DNA of 64,000 nt from NCBI RefSeq assembly GCF_011378905.1, contig NZ_WTPY01000001.1:1-64000 (forward strand), in the 5' to 3' direction. Origin of the DNA: Paraglaciecola sp. 20A4. Its GTDB lineage: Bacteria > Pseudomonadota > Gammaproteobacteria > Enterobacterales > Alteromonadaceae. Both the position numbers and the translations under genes were made by a program. Below the pieces are notes generated by a model. That model ran no database searches, had not been told where the DNA came from, and was given only the letters and a program-made list of their open reading frames with translations. Every line of letters begins with the position of its first letter. The first letter of the stretch is position 1. Positions 45,793 to 53,967 of the stretch are shown here, one piece after another.

Positions 45793-46188
45793 ATGCAACA
45801 AAGCGTATGTAACGTCACTCTGCTGGTGGATGATTACGATAAAGGCGTTGAGTTTTATACTCAAACTTTGGATTTTAACCTCCTCGATGACATCAAAAAT
45901 GGCCCAAATTCCCGTTGGGTACGAGTCGCTCCAAATCATAAACTTGGTCAGGCAGGTGCTGCGCTGGTGTTGATGAAAGCTGAGGCAAATCAACAGCCAT
46001 GGGTAGGAAATCAAACCGCTGGCAGCGTGGCTTTTTTTTTGCAAACAGACAACTTTCAACGTGATTACGAAAATATGCTGCAAAAAGGTGTGACCTTTTT
46101 AGAGCAGCCCAGAGATGAGCCCTACGCCACAGTCGTAATATTTCAAGACTGTTTTGGTAACAAATGGGACTTGCTGCAGTCAAAATAA
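45793..46188 (+). CDS. VOC-family (glyoxalase/bleomycin-resistance fold) protein
   Basis: A 131-residue protein with the paired beta-alpha-beta-beta-beta modules of the vicinal-oxygen-chelate fold. Visible parts are CNVTLLVDDYDKGVEFYTQTLDF (in part), VAFFLQTDNFQRDYENMLQKGV and VIFQDCFGNKWDLLQ. Putative metal ligands lie at the strand ends, but the set is not clear enough to assign glyoxalase I. The function is unknown; dioxygenase, isomerase or stress-binding roles occur in the family. Confidence 0.82.
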   Translation: MQQSVCNVTLLVDDYDKGVEFYTQTLDFNLLDDIKNGPNSRWVRVAPNHKLGQAGAALVLMKAEANQQPWVGNQTAGSVAFFLQTDNFQRDYENMLQKGVTFLEQPRDEPYATVVIFQDCFGNKWDLLQSK

Positions 46189-46224
46189 CACAATATCAAC
46201 CACTCACTTTTAAAAGGACATACT

Positions 46225-46698
46225 ATGATCAAAGTCGGCGATACCTTACCAGAAGTTACCTTTAGCTTGCGTGAAAATGGCGAAGGCAGTAACCCTACTA
46301 CCGCAGCATTATTTGCGAATAAGAAAGTCGTGCTGTTTGCCGTACCTGGCGCATTTACCCCTACCTGTTCAAACACCCATTTACCTGGTTATATCACGTT
46401 GGCTGATAAACTTGCCGCAAAAGGCGTTGATAGCATTATTTGCTTATCGGTTAACGATGCTTTTGTGATGGAAGCATGGGGCAAGTCGCAAAATGCTGAG
46501 CATATTACTATGTTAGCCGATGGCGGCGCTGAATTTAGCCAAGCGATAGGGTTAGCCAAAGATACGGGGACATTTGGCGGGGTGCGCTCTGGTCGTTACT
46601 CTATGCTGGTTGAAAATGGCGTGGTAAAAGCGTTGAACATTGAAGCGCCAGGCAAGTTCGAAGTCAGCGATGCCCAAACGATGTTAGACAGCCTGTAG
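46225..46698 (+). CDS. Peroxiredoxin (Prx5/AhpE-like)
   Basis: A 157-residue cytoplasmic thiol peroxidase. PGAFTPTCSNTHLPGY carries the peroxidatic cysteine in the Prx5 motif PxxxTxxC, and SVNDAFVMEAW plus the GVRSGRYSMLVENGVV strand complete the fold. It reduces hydrogen or organic peroxides with glutathione/glutaredoxin or thioredoxin. No fused glutaredoxin domain is present, so it needs a separate reductant. Confidence 0.93.
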   Translation: MIKVGDTLPEVTFSLRENGEGSNPTTAALFANKKVVLFAVPGAFTPTCSNTHLPGYITLADKLAAKGVDSIICLSVNDAFVMEAWGKSQNAEHITMLADGGAEFSQAIGLAKDTGTFGGVRSGRYSMLVENGVVKALNIEAPGKFEVSDAQTMLDSL

Positions 46699-46737
46699 GG
46701 TTTCCCTTCGTTTCACCTGAGCATTCATAGTCAATTG

Positions 46738-46779
46738 TATAATGTGACAATTGTCATCTGCTATTGATGACAGTTGTCT
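46738..46779 (+). promoter_or_regulatory. Promoter -10 element with tandem palindromic operators before the ABC/two-component operon
   Basis: TATAAT at 46738-46743 is a consensus -10 box. Directly after it stands TGACAATTGTCA (46745-46756), a perfect palindrome, and a near copy TGACAGTTGTCT (46768-46779) with centres 23 bases apart, about two helical turns. Tandem dyads overlapping the transcription start suggest a dimeric regulator. The LuxR-type response regulator encoded in the same operon is a candidate for autoregulation; this is inference. Confidence 0.55.
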
Positions 46780-46844
46780 GTGATGTCAGCCCCTTTCCTT
46801 GTTCATACTCTTTCTACGCTCACAAAACGAAGAAAGGTATCACC

Positions 46845-47816
46845 ATGCAATACTCCACCAGTGCAGTATCCAGCTACTCAAGCGAGGCGTCATCTAAGGT
46901 GATTACGAGTCTGCGCGGCGTTCATAAGCGCTTTAACAATAAAATTGCTCTTAATAATATCGATTTGGATATTCATTCAGCTCAGGTACTGGCTATCTTG
47001 GGCGCCAATGGCGCAGGTAAAACCACGTTAATCAATATCTTACTTGGTAGGCTAAACGCCGATGCGGGCGCGGTGAGTGTATTTGGCTATCCCGCGGGTT
47101 CGTTACCAGCAAGACGTCAAGCGGGCGCTTTACTACAAATAGCATCGTTACCTGAAACGTTAAAAATTAAAGAGCATATCGCGCTTTTTCGAAGTTATTA
47201 CCCGCAACCCATGGCTTATGAAAACGTTATTGAGTACGCAGGATTACAGGGCATGGAAAATCGCTACTCTACGAAGTTATCTGGAGGCGAAAAGCAAAGA
47301 TTACTGTTTGCGTTGAGTATATGCGGCAACCCTAAGTTGCTGTTTTTAGATGAGCCAAGCGTCGGTATGGACGTCCAGGCCAGAAAAGGCTTATGGCAAG
47401 CTATTTTAGACCTTAAAGCCGCTGGAACCGGCATTGTGTTGACGACCCATTATTTAGAAGAAGCCGACAGTTTAGCCGATGAGATTGTTTTGCTTAACCA
47501 AGGTGACATTATCCAGCGGGGTACAACCTGTCAGATAAAGGCCAGTGCTTCCCACACGACCATTCGTTTCAGTGCTGGTAACACTGTTGATGACTTCAAT
47601 ACCGATATAGCCAAACGCTATCAAAACATTGCTGGCGTAGAGCAAGTGCGCATCAGTGGCAAGTTTATCGAGTTGTTTAGCCGTAATGCGAATCAAACCT
47701 TAGCTGCGTTATTAACGCTTTACGCTGATATACAAGATCTAACCGTTTCAAGTGTTGGCTTAGAAGACGCTTTTATACAACTTAATGAAAACGTTAATAA
47801 TCAAGGGGAACAATAA
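46845..47816 (+). CDS. ABC transporter ATP-binding protein (ABC-2 exporter type)
   Basis: A 323-residue ATPase that energises a two-gene exporter. It has Walker A GANGAGKTTL, the signature LSGGEKQR, Walker B LLFLDEPSVGMD and switch HY (TTHYLEEAD) in normal order, with a C-terminal DrrA-like extension. ATG 46845 follows AAGAAAGG; an upstream ATG frame (27 residues) reads through the operator region and is unlikely. Its stop codon overlaps the permease start. The cargo could be a lipid, peptide or antibiotic. Confidence 0.92.
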   Translation: MQYSTSAVSSYSSEASSKVITSLRGVHKRFNNKIALNNIDLDIHSAQVLAILGANGAGKTTLINILLGRLNADAGAVSVFGYPAGSLPARRQAGALLQIASLPETLKIKEHIALFRSYYPQPMAYENVIEYAGLQGMENRYSTKLSGGEKQRLLFALSICGNPKLLFLDEPSVGMDVQARKGLWQAILDLKAAGTGIVLTTHYLEEADSLADEIVLLNQGDIIQRGTTCQIKASASHTTIRFSAGNTVDDFNTDIAKRYQNIAGVEQVRISGKFIELFSRNANQTLAALLTLYADIQDLTVSSVGLEDAFIQLNENVNNQGEQ

Positions 47817-48634
47817 TGAATAATTCAAACACGATTGTCGTTTCATCCAACGCGCATCTATCCAACCACAGCGCTGCACATCGAATGACGGCGAAGCAAA
47901 TAGCTAAGTTGTTCTATCTTGAAACCAAATTTGAGTGGCTAAAGAGTATCCGTAACCCGGCGTTTGCTTTGCCCGCGACGTTATTTCCTGCCATATTTTA
48001 TTTGTTTTTTGGGGTGTTAATGAATCAACATAACCCGCAAGCAGCCACTTTTTTGTTGTGCACCTATGGCACATTTGGCGTAATTGGTCCTGCGCTATTT
48101 TCATTTGGAGCAGGGTTAGCCGTCGAGCGCGGTCAAGGTTGGTTAGATATAAAAGACGCATCACCCATGCCTGCATCGGCGCAAGTTGTGAGTCGTCTTT
48201 TTGTGTCTATGGGATTCTCTATCATTGTGCTGGTGACGTTAGGTCTGGTTGCATTTGGCTTGGCTGACGTGAGCTTATCGCTGGGGCAAGTATGGCTATT
48301 GTCGGGTATTTTGATCATAGGTGGGTTGCCTTTTTGCCTGCTGGGCCTAACGCTTGGCTTGTTGCTAAAAGCTGAAAGCGCCCCTGCGGTAGTGAATGTC
48401 ATATATTTGCCTTTGTCGTTCCTTTCAGGTTTGTGGGTACCACTGAGCCTCTTGCCGAGTTACTTACAGTCCTTTGCCCAGTTTTTACCCCCCTACCATT
48501 TGTCACAGTTAGCGCTAAAAGTGGTGGGACAAGACGCTGGGGGTTCTGTCGTACAACATCTGCTTATACTCGTGATATTCTCAATATTGTTTTTCGCATC
48601 GGCTATGTTAGCGATCAAGAAAAAAACAACATAA
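47816..48634 (+). CDS. ABC-2 type transporter permease
   Basis: A 272-residue membrane protein with six membrane segments (for example FALPATLFPAIFYLFFGVLM in part, ILIIGGLPFCLLGLTLGLLL, VIYLPLSFLSGLWVPLSLL). This is the ABC-2 permease pattern with the characteristic LPxxLQ-like segment SLLPSYLQSFAQFLPPYHLSQL (in part). Its ATG overlaps the stop of the ATPase gene by one base, indicating coupled translation. The two-component genes follow immediately. Confidence 0.9.
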   Translation: MNNSNTIVVSSNAHLSNHSAAHRMTAKQIAKLFYLETKFEWLKSIRNPAFALPATLFPAIFYLFFGVLMNQHNPQAATFLLCTYGTFGVIGPALFSFGAGLAVERGQGWLDIKDASPMPASAQVVSRLFVSMGFSIIVLVTLGLVAFGLADVSLSLGQVWLLSGILIIGGLPFCLLGLTLGLLLKAESAPAVVNVIYLPLSFLSGLWVPLSLLPSYLQSFAQFLPPYHLSQLALKVVGQDAGGSVVQHLLILVIFSILFFASAMLAIKKKTT

Positions 48635-48687
48635 ATAGAATAAAGATAAACGGATTGAGCGAACATACATACAAGGAAATAGCACGG

Positions 48688-49836
48688 GTGAATAAAGTAC
48701 TGCGAAAATTAGATAATTGGTTATTGCCCAGAAACTTAAGCGAACCAATGACGCCTTACTTACTGCTGATTTACTTGCCGTTCTTTTTTGTGCCAGTTGC
48801 CGTGACTTATCAACAGCCCATAGAGCTATTATGGTCTGCACTGGCTACATTGGCATTCTTATTGGTGTACTTTCGTTGCTATTGGGCACCCAATCACCAG
48901 CTTATTCACCATATTATCGCTATTCTAGTAATCGGCAGCCTAGCGGCTTTGCTCAGCCCAACCGCCAACACATTTTTCATCTATGCCGGGGCTATGTGCA
49001 GTCGATTAAAATCAGTTAAATTTGCTGTCACCACTATATTTAGCATACTGCTTTGGATGGTAGCGATAAGCTTTGTACTCAAATTAAGTGTGTATTTTTA
49101 TATTCCAGGCTTAACCTTTACCGCCATCATCGGGCTGATGAATACCTACCAATATGCGCTGCAACAAAACAAGCAAGCATTGATATTATCTCGCAAAGAA
49201 ACCCAGCGCCTTGCTAAGGTAGCAGAGCGTGAGCGTATCGCTCGAGACCTGCATGACTTAATCGGCCACACGTTTTCGGTTATCACCATAAAAGCGGATT
49301 TAGCCGGTCGGTTGTTAGATAAAGATGTTGCTAAAGCCCGGGTTGAAATCAAGCAACTGGAAGATATTGCACGAGATGCCCTTAGCCAAGTTCGTGAGGT
49401 GGTATCGGGTTACCGCACCAGTGATTTACTCAGTGAATTGGCTAATGCGAAAAACGTATTTGCGGGTGTCGATATTGATTTTACCTACCATTTTGACAAT
49501 CTAGATGAGCAGCACATCGATTTAGTCTCATCTGCCAATAAAGAATTAGCCATCGTATTACGCGAGCTCGTGACCAATATACTTCGCCATGCCAAGGCGA
49601 GCAACGTATCGGTGACTGTAAAGAAGCTCAACGAACAGATAGTATTGACGGTACATGACGATGGCCAAGGTTTTGAACAAATATCTCGCAGCGGATTTGG
49701 CATTCAAGGCATTGAAGAACGTATGCGTCAGCTTGGCGGTTCGGTGCAGATAAAAAGTGGGGGTGGCTTCAAGGGCACGTTAACTGAAATAGTGCTACCT
49801 ATAAACGACAAGGGACCCCTTTATGCAACAAATTAA
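48688..49836 (+). CDS. DesK-like sensor histidine kinase
   Basis: A membrane sensor kinase of about 382 residues. Some five hydrophobic segments (YLLLIYLPFFFVPVAV through VYFYIPGLTFTAIIGLM) form the sensor. They are followed by a HisKA_3 dimerisation box, ERERIARDLHDLIGHTFSVI, with the phospho-accepting His. The HATPase domain has ELVTNILRHAKASNV and GFGIQGIEERMRQLGG. GTG 48688 follows AAGGAA at good spacing; the longer open frame upstream overlaps the permease gene and is not real coding sequence. The gene layout (ABC exporter plus DesK/DesR-type pair) resembles Bacillus yvfRS-yvfTU. Confidence 0.9.
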   Translation: MNKVLRKLDNWLLPRNLSEPMTPYLLLIYLPFFFVPVAVTYQQPIELLWSALATLAFLLVYFRCYWAPNHQLIHHIIAILVIGSLAALLSPTANTFFIYAGAMCSRLKSVKFAVTTIFSILLWMVAISFVLKLSVYFYIPGLTFTAIIGLMNTYQYALQQNKQALILSRKETQRLAKVAERERIARDLHDLIGHTFSVITIKADLAGRLLDKDVAKARVEIKQLEDIARDALSQVREVVSGYRTSDLLSELANAKNVFAGVDIDFTYHFDNLDEQHIDLVSSANKELAIVLRELVTNILRHAKASNVSVTVKKLNEQIVLTVHDDGQGFEQISRSGFGIQGIEERMRQLGGSVQIKSGGGFKGTLTEIVLPINDKGPLYATN

Positions 49837-50440
49837 TATCTTACTGGCAGAAGACCAAACTATGTTGCGTAACGCCCTAGCGACTATTTTGGATTTGGAA
49901 GATAACTTACAGGTAGTGCATAGCTGCGCAACAGGCAAACTGGCCTTTGATTATATGCAATCCCCCAGCGGCCAAAAAGTGGATATTGTGCTTAGCGATA
50001 TTGAAATGCCAGACATGACAGGGTTAGAGCTCGCCCAGCATCTTTATGAATCAAAAGCCCAATGCAAAGTCATTATTTTAACGACGTTCGCCAGAAGTGG
50101 GTATTTGCGCCGGGCAATGGACTCAGGGGTGAAGGGCTATTTATTGAAAGATTCTCCGTCAGATGAACTCATAAAGGCAATTTACAAAGTGCAGCAAGGG
50201 GGTAGCGCCATTGCACCAGAGCTGATGGTTGAGTCATGGATGGAAAAAGATCCTCTGTCAGACAAAGAGCGGCACGCCCTACGCCTAGCCAAAGAAGGAT
50301 TGTCTACCGACGAAATTGCCAGCAAATTGTTCCTATCAGCGGGGACAGTTCGAAACTATTTATCTTCTGCAAGCAGTAAGTTAAATGCTAAAAATCGAAT
50401 TGAAGCGGCGCGCATCGCCCATCAAAATGGTTGGTTATAA
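49823..50440 (+). CDS. LuxR/NarL-type response regulator (DesR-like)
   Basis: A 205-residue regulator with a receiver domain (LLAEDQTMLRNAL, phospho-acceptor D59 in VLSDIEMPDMTG, and the conserved Lys in GYLLKDSPSDE). The C-terminal LuxR helix-turn-helix is GLSTDEIASKLFLSAGTVRNYLSSASSKL (in part: SAGTVRNYLSSASSKL). It overlaps the kinase gene by 14 bases. It probably controls the exporter operon, perhaps through the tandem palindromes at 46745-46779. Confidence 0.93.
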   Translation: MQQINILLAEDQTMLRNALATILDLEDNLQVVHSCATGKLAFDYMQSPSGQKVDIVLSDIEMPDMTGLELAQHLYESKAQCKVIILTTFARSGYLRRAMDSGVKGYLLKDSPSDELIKAIYKVQQGGSAIAPELMVESWMEKDPLSDKERHALRLAKEGLSTDEIASKLFLSAGTVRNYLSSASSKLNAKNRIEAARIAHQNGWL

Positions 50441-50608
50441 ATGCCAAGGCATCTGTCTTATGTCACGAATATAATGGCGTTTTGTAGGCTATTGGCATGA
50501 TGTAATCAGCGCCAATGTTATGGTCGTTTTTCTGTATAAAAATAGTTATATTTTCTTTTGTTTGCTTCTATCACACCCACGCGTCATTCGAAAAATACGC
50601 TGTTATTC

Positions 50609-51577
50609 TTAATGGGTGCGATAATTTTGGCGCCACGCAGAAGCGTTCATGCCATATGTTCGCTTGAATAACCGCGTAAAGTGCCCCGGATCTTGGTATC
50701 CCACAGCCCAAGCAATTTCTTCAATATTCTTGTCGCTATGCTTGAGGTATTCTTTGCCTTGCTCAATTCTCAATTGCTGAATATAAGCGAGGGGCGTTTC
50801 GCCAGTGGCATCTTTAAAGCGTCGCTTAAAAGTCCGGGAGCTCATATTGGCTTTACTCGCTAGTTCCTCAATCGTCACTGGCGTCATAAAGTGAATTTCC
50901 AACCACTGCTGTACCGATAAGATTTCATCGTCTTGATGGTAGGTTTGATGACCTATGGATGTAAACTCCCCTGAATATCCACGCCGGAAGTCGACGAGAA
51001 AGGCATGCTCTACTGACTTTCCGACCTCCGGACAAGATAGTCGAGAGAGCAAATAGACCATTATCTCCAATGCTGCGTTCATGCCTGCTGAGCAGTATAT
51101 TTCTCCTGTCGCCGTAATGTAGCGGTCGGGACGAACATCAACTTTTGGATATGAGCGCGCAAAGTGAGCTTGTTTATGCCAGTGGGTGGTGCTTATGCGG
51201 TCATCTAATAGCCCTGCCTCCGCCAAAAAGTAAGCCCCCGTTGCAGCGGCCATAATTGGCTTACCCTGTTTATGCCATTCTCTGAGGCGAGGATACAAAG
51301 CCCGTTGCTGAATAAGTAAGTCATCCATATCTCCCCAAACACCATGCAGAATAATTAAGTCAGTTTCTTGAATATCATTTAGAGAACAGTCTGGTGTTAC
51401 TGCCAAGCCACTAAATGTAGCGGTAGGCTTACCATCTAACGTCACTAGCGACATATTAATGGGCTCGCCGAATAAACGTTGTTGTAACGTAGAGGCAAAC
51501 GCTAATACGTCATGCGTCAGGCCAAGACTAAGGCCAAGTGTATTTTCACATGCGTATAGGGTGACGTGCTTCAACAT
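50609..51577 (-). CDS. GlxA-family AraC-type transcriptional regulator
   Basis: A 322-residue regulator combining a class I glutamine-amidotransferase-like (DJ-1/PfpI) domain (residues about 1-190, with ILHGVWGDMDDLL and MAAATGAYFLAEAGLLD) and a C-terminal AraC domain with two helix-turn-helix motifs (IEELASKANMSSRTFKRRFKDATGETP in part; IEEIAWAVGYQDPGHFTRLFKRTYG in part). The amidotransferase-type nucleophile Cys is not found at its expected elbow (AATGAYF), so this domain probably only binds ligand. It diverges from the terpene cluster and is a likely regulator of it. Confidence 0.9.
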   Translation of the reverse strand: MLKHVTLYACENTLGLSLGLTHDVLAFASTLQQRLFGEPINMSLVTLDGKPTATFSGLAVTPDCSLNDIQETDLIILHGVWGDMDDLLIQQRALYPRLREWHKQGKPIMAAATGAYFLAEAGLLDDRISTTHWHKQAHFARSYPKVDVRPDRYITATGEIYCSAGMNAALEIMVYLLSRLSCPEVGKSVEHAFLVDFRRGYSGEFTSIGHQTYHQDDEILSVQQWLEIHFMTPVTIEELASKANMSSRTFKRRFKDATGETPLAYIQQLRIEQGKEYLKHSDKNIEEIAWAVGYQDPGHFTRLFKRTYGMNASAWRQNYRTH

Positions 51578-51715
51578 TACGAATTGTCCTATTAAGTAAA
51601 ACGGTATTATTTACATAAATGGCCTGAATGGCCAGTTAAATGTCCTGAGTAACGCTGTTAACATATTTTTTACACTTATAAGATGGTTGAAGATAATCTG
51701 ATACTGGAAATGACA
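51578..51715. promoter_or_regulatory. Divergent intergenic region between the AraC-type regulator and atuD
   Basis: TGGCC/GGCCA (51620-51624 and 51630-51634) form a dyad around TGAAT, and AATGGCC is also directly repeated (51618-51624 and 51628-51634), a pattern often seen at AraC-family sites. TATAAG at 51677-51682 could be a -10 element. If so, the ATG at 51683 lies before the transcript start, favouring a downstream start codon. Confidence 0.4.
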
Positions 51716-52870
51716 ATGCAACATACCCAAGAGCATGAAGCGCTAAGAAAGACGGTTCGAGATTTTGTAGATCGGGAAATGGACCCGTTTGTAGAAGAGT
51801 GGGAAAACGCTGGTAAAGCGCCATTACATTCTCTATTCAAGAAGATGGGCGACTTAGGTTTATTAGGCATTCACAAGCCAGAAGCCTTTGGTGGCTCAGG
51901 TTTAGATTACAGTTATAACTTAGTGTTTGCCGAAGAACTTGGGCGTGCCTATGGTGGCTCACTTCCCATGGCAATTGGCGTGCAAACGGATATGGCCACC
52001 CCCGCATTAGCACGATTTGGTAGCGATGAACTAAAGCGCGATTTTCTTCAACCAGCCATTGCTGGAGACATGGTCGCGTGCATAGGCGTCAGCGAACCTG
52101 GAGCGGGTTCTGATGTAGCGGGTTTAAAAACCACCGCGAAAAGCGACGGTGATGATTACGTCATAAATGGCACCAAAATGTGGATCACCAATGCAACCCA
52201 AGGCGATTGGATTTGTTTATTAGCCAATACTTCTGATGGGAATGTGCATGCCAATAAATCTCTTATTATTGTTCCACTGGATACAGCGGGCATTGAGATA
52301 TCAAAACCACTAAACAAGATGGGTATGCGCGCCAGTGATACCGCACAAATATTTTTTGATAATGTGCGGGTTCCGAAGCGCTATCGGATTGGCGAAGAGA
52401 ACAGCGGCTTTGCAATGCAGATGATGCAATTTCAAGAAGAGCGAATGTATGCCGCTGCCGCTGCCATTAAAGGAATGGAGCGAATTATCCAAGACACCAT
52501 TCAGTGGTGCCGTGAACGTCAAACCTTTGGTCAGCCAGTATTAAATAATCAAGTTGTACATTTCAAGCTTGCTGAATTGCAAACTGAAGTTGAGTGTCTT
52601 CGCGCACTAACGTGGAAAGCCTGTCATCAACACGTGAATGGCGAAGACGCTACCAATCTAGCCTCTATGGCGAAACTTAAATCTGGACGACTGTGGCGAG
52701 AAGTCACCGATGGCTGCCTGCAGTATTGGGGCGGTATGGGGTTTATGTGGGATAACGTGGTTGCAAGAGCCTATCGTGATACGCGAATTTTGTCGATTGC
52801 CGGGGGCAGTGACGAAATGATGTTGGGTATTATCGCGAAGAACATGGACATATTTCCTAAGCGCAGATAA
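51716..52870 (+). CDS. atuD: Acyl-CoA dehydrogenase, citronellyl-CoA dehydrogenase type
   Basis: A 384-residue flavoenzyme. It shows CIGVSEPGAGSDVAGLKT, MWITNATQGDWICLLA, the FAD-binding RQTFGQPVLNNQVVHFKLAEL (in part) and YRDTRILSIAGGSDEMMLGII with the catalytic-site region of the AtuD/LiuA type. AtuD oxidises citronellyl-CoA to geranyl-CoA. I start at ATG 51716 (MQHTQEHEALRKTVRDF), which matches the family's N-terminus and has GGAA six bases before; ATG 51683 and 51710 are alternatives. It opens the terpene cluster. A general isovaleryl-type dehydrogenase is possible, but the neighbouring atuCEFA genes support the assignment. Confidence 0.82.
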   Translation: MQHTQEHEALRKTVRDFVDREMDPFVEEWENAGKAPLHSLFKKMGDLGLLGIHKPEAFGGSGLDYSYNLVFAEELGRAYGGSLPMAIGVQTDMATPALARFGSDELKRDFLQPAIAGDMVACIGVSEPGAGSDVAGLKTTAKSDGDDYVINGTKMWITNATQGDWICLLANTSDGNVHANKSLIIVPLDTAGIEISKPLNKMGMRASDTAQIFFDNVRVPKRYRIGEENSGFAMQMMQFQEERMYAAAAAIKGMERIIQDTIQWCRERQTFGQPVLNNQVVHFKLAELQTEVECLRALTWKACHQHVNGEDATNLASMAKLKSGRLWREVTDGCLQYWGGMGFMWDNVVARAYRDTRILSIAGGSDEMMLGIIAKNMDIFPKRR

Positions 52871-52880
52871 GAGCATCTTA

Positions 52881-52900
52881 GCTGGGTAATTTAACCCAGC
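52881..52900 (+). terminator. Hairpin after atuD
   Basis: GCTGGGT (52881-52887) pairs with ACCCAGC (52894-52900) around a 6-base loop, followed by AAGTCTTTTA. The stem is short and the tail weak, so it may attenuate rather than stop transcription into the following genes. Confidence 0.45.
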
Positions 52901-52945
52901 AAGTCTTTTAGATGGGTATTTGGTTAAGGTAAAAAGGAAATCGAT

Positions 52946-53908
52946 ATGGCTATTCCAGCATTTTTTCACAATAAATTAAGTTTGCCGGTTATTTGCGCGC
53001 CGATGTTCTTAGTGTCTAGTCCAAAGTTGGTCATCAGTGCTTGTAAGAACGGTATTGTGGGCTCGTTCCCAACATTTAATACTCGTACACAGGACTTGCT
53101 CGACAGTTGGATAGACGAAATATCGACAGAATTGACTGCTTACGCTAAGTCACATCCTGATAAACCTGTTGCACCTTTTGCGGTTAATCTTGTGGTTCAT
53201 CCATCGAATACGCGCTTAGACAAAGACCGTGAGGTGGTGAAAAAGCATCAAGTGCCTTTTGTTATCACCAGCCAAGGCAATCCGGCTCAGGTAGTCGAAG
53301 AAGTGCATCAATGGGGGGGGATCGTATTTCATGACGTTATTCGAGCCGATCACGCTAAAAAAGCCATCGAGGCGGGTGTTGACGGCATCATCATCGTTAC
53401 TGCTGGTGCGGGTGGACACGCCGGTGAGATCAACCCCTTCGCCTTGGTCAGAGAAATACGTGAATTTTGGCATGGTCCGCTAGCCCTAGCTGGCGCAATT
53501 AACGATGGTTACGGTGTGCGAGCCGCTGAGATTTTAGGGGCTGATTTTAGTTACATGGGCACGCGATTTATCGCTACAGAAGAAGCCGAAGTAGAAGCTG
53601 ATTATAAATCAATGTTGGTCTGTTCAGAAATTAAAGATCTTATCTATACCGATACCTTCACTGGGGTGAAATGTAACTTCCTAAAGCCCTCGATTGCGCG
53701 CGCTGGAGTTGACCTAGAAAGCTTTCAGGCCAAATCACACGTCGACCTCGACCTAGGTGAAAGCAATGCATGGAAAGACTTTTGGAGTGCAGGGCATGGC
53801 GTGTCTGGAATTAAACACGTTTTACCTATGGCCGAATTGGTGAAACAGCTTAAAAACGAATATCAAGGGGCAATAGAGATGTCCGCTTTTACTTCCAAAG
53901 GCACATGA
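52946..53908 (+). CDS. Nitronate monooxygenase family protein (2-nitropropane dioxygenase-like)
   Basis: A 320-residue FMN-dependent TIM-barrel protein. It has LPVICAPMFLVSSPKLV, VTAGAGGHAGEINPF with the FMN-phosphate loop and the conserved His, LAGAINDGYGVRAAEILGADFSYMGTRF (in part) and a C-terminal region typical of the NMO/enoyl reductase group. Genes of this family recur in acyclic terpene and branched-chain acyl-CoA clusters, where the actual substrate may not be a nitronate. Its position between atuD and atuC suggests a redox step or detoxification linked to terpene degradation. Confidence 0.85.
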   Translation: MAIPAFFHNKLSLPVICAPMFLVSSPKLVISACKNGIVGSFPTFNTRTQDLLDSWIDEISTELTAYAKSHPDKPVAPFAVNLVVHPSNTRLDKDREVVKKHQVPFVITSQGNPAQVVEEVHQWGGIVFHDVIRADHAKKAIEAGVDGIIIVTAGAGGHAGEINPFALVREIREFWHGPLALAGAINDGYGVRAAEILGADFSYMGTRFIATEEAEVEADYKSMLVCSEIKDLIYTDTFTGVKCNFLKPSIARAGVDLESFQAKSHVDLDLGESNAWKDFWSAGHGVSGIKHVLPMAELVKQLKNEYQGAIEMSAFTSKGT

Positions 53909-53967
53909 CGTGAACCAGCGGGCGATCAACTACTATCTTTCACTAACAACAAATACGGGTTAGAAAA

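Noticed and set aside
48433-48687. Extended N-terminus of the sensor kinase
   Set aside because: It overlaps the permease gene in another frame, and a GTG with a good ribosome site exists at 48688.
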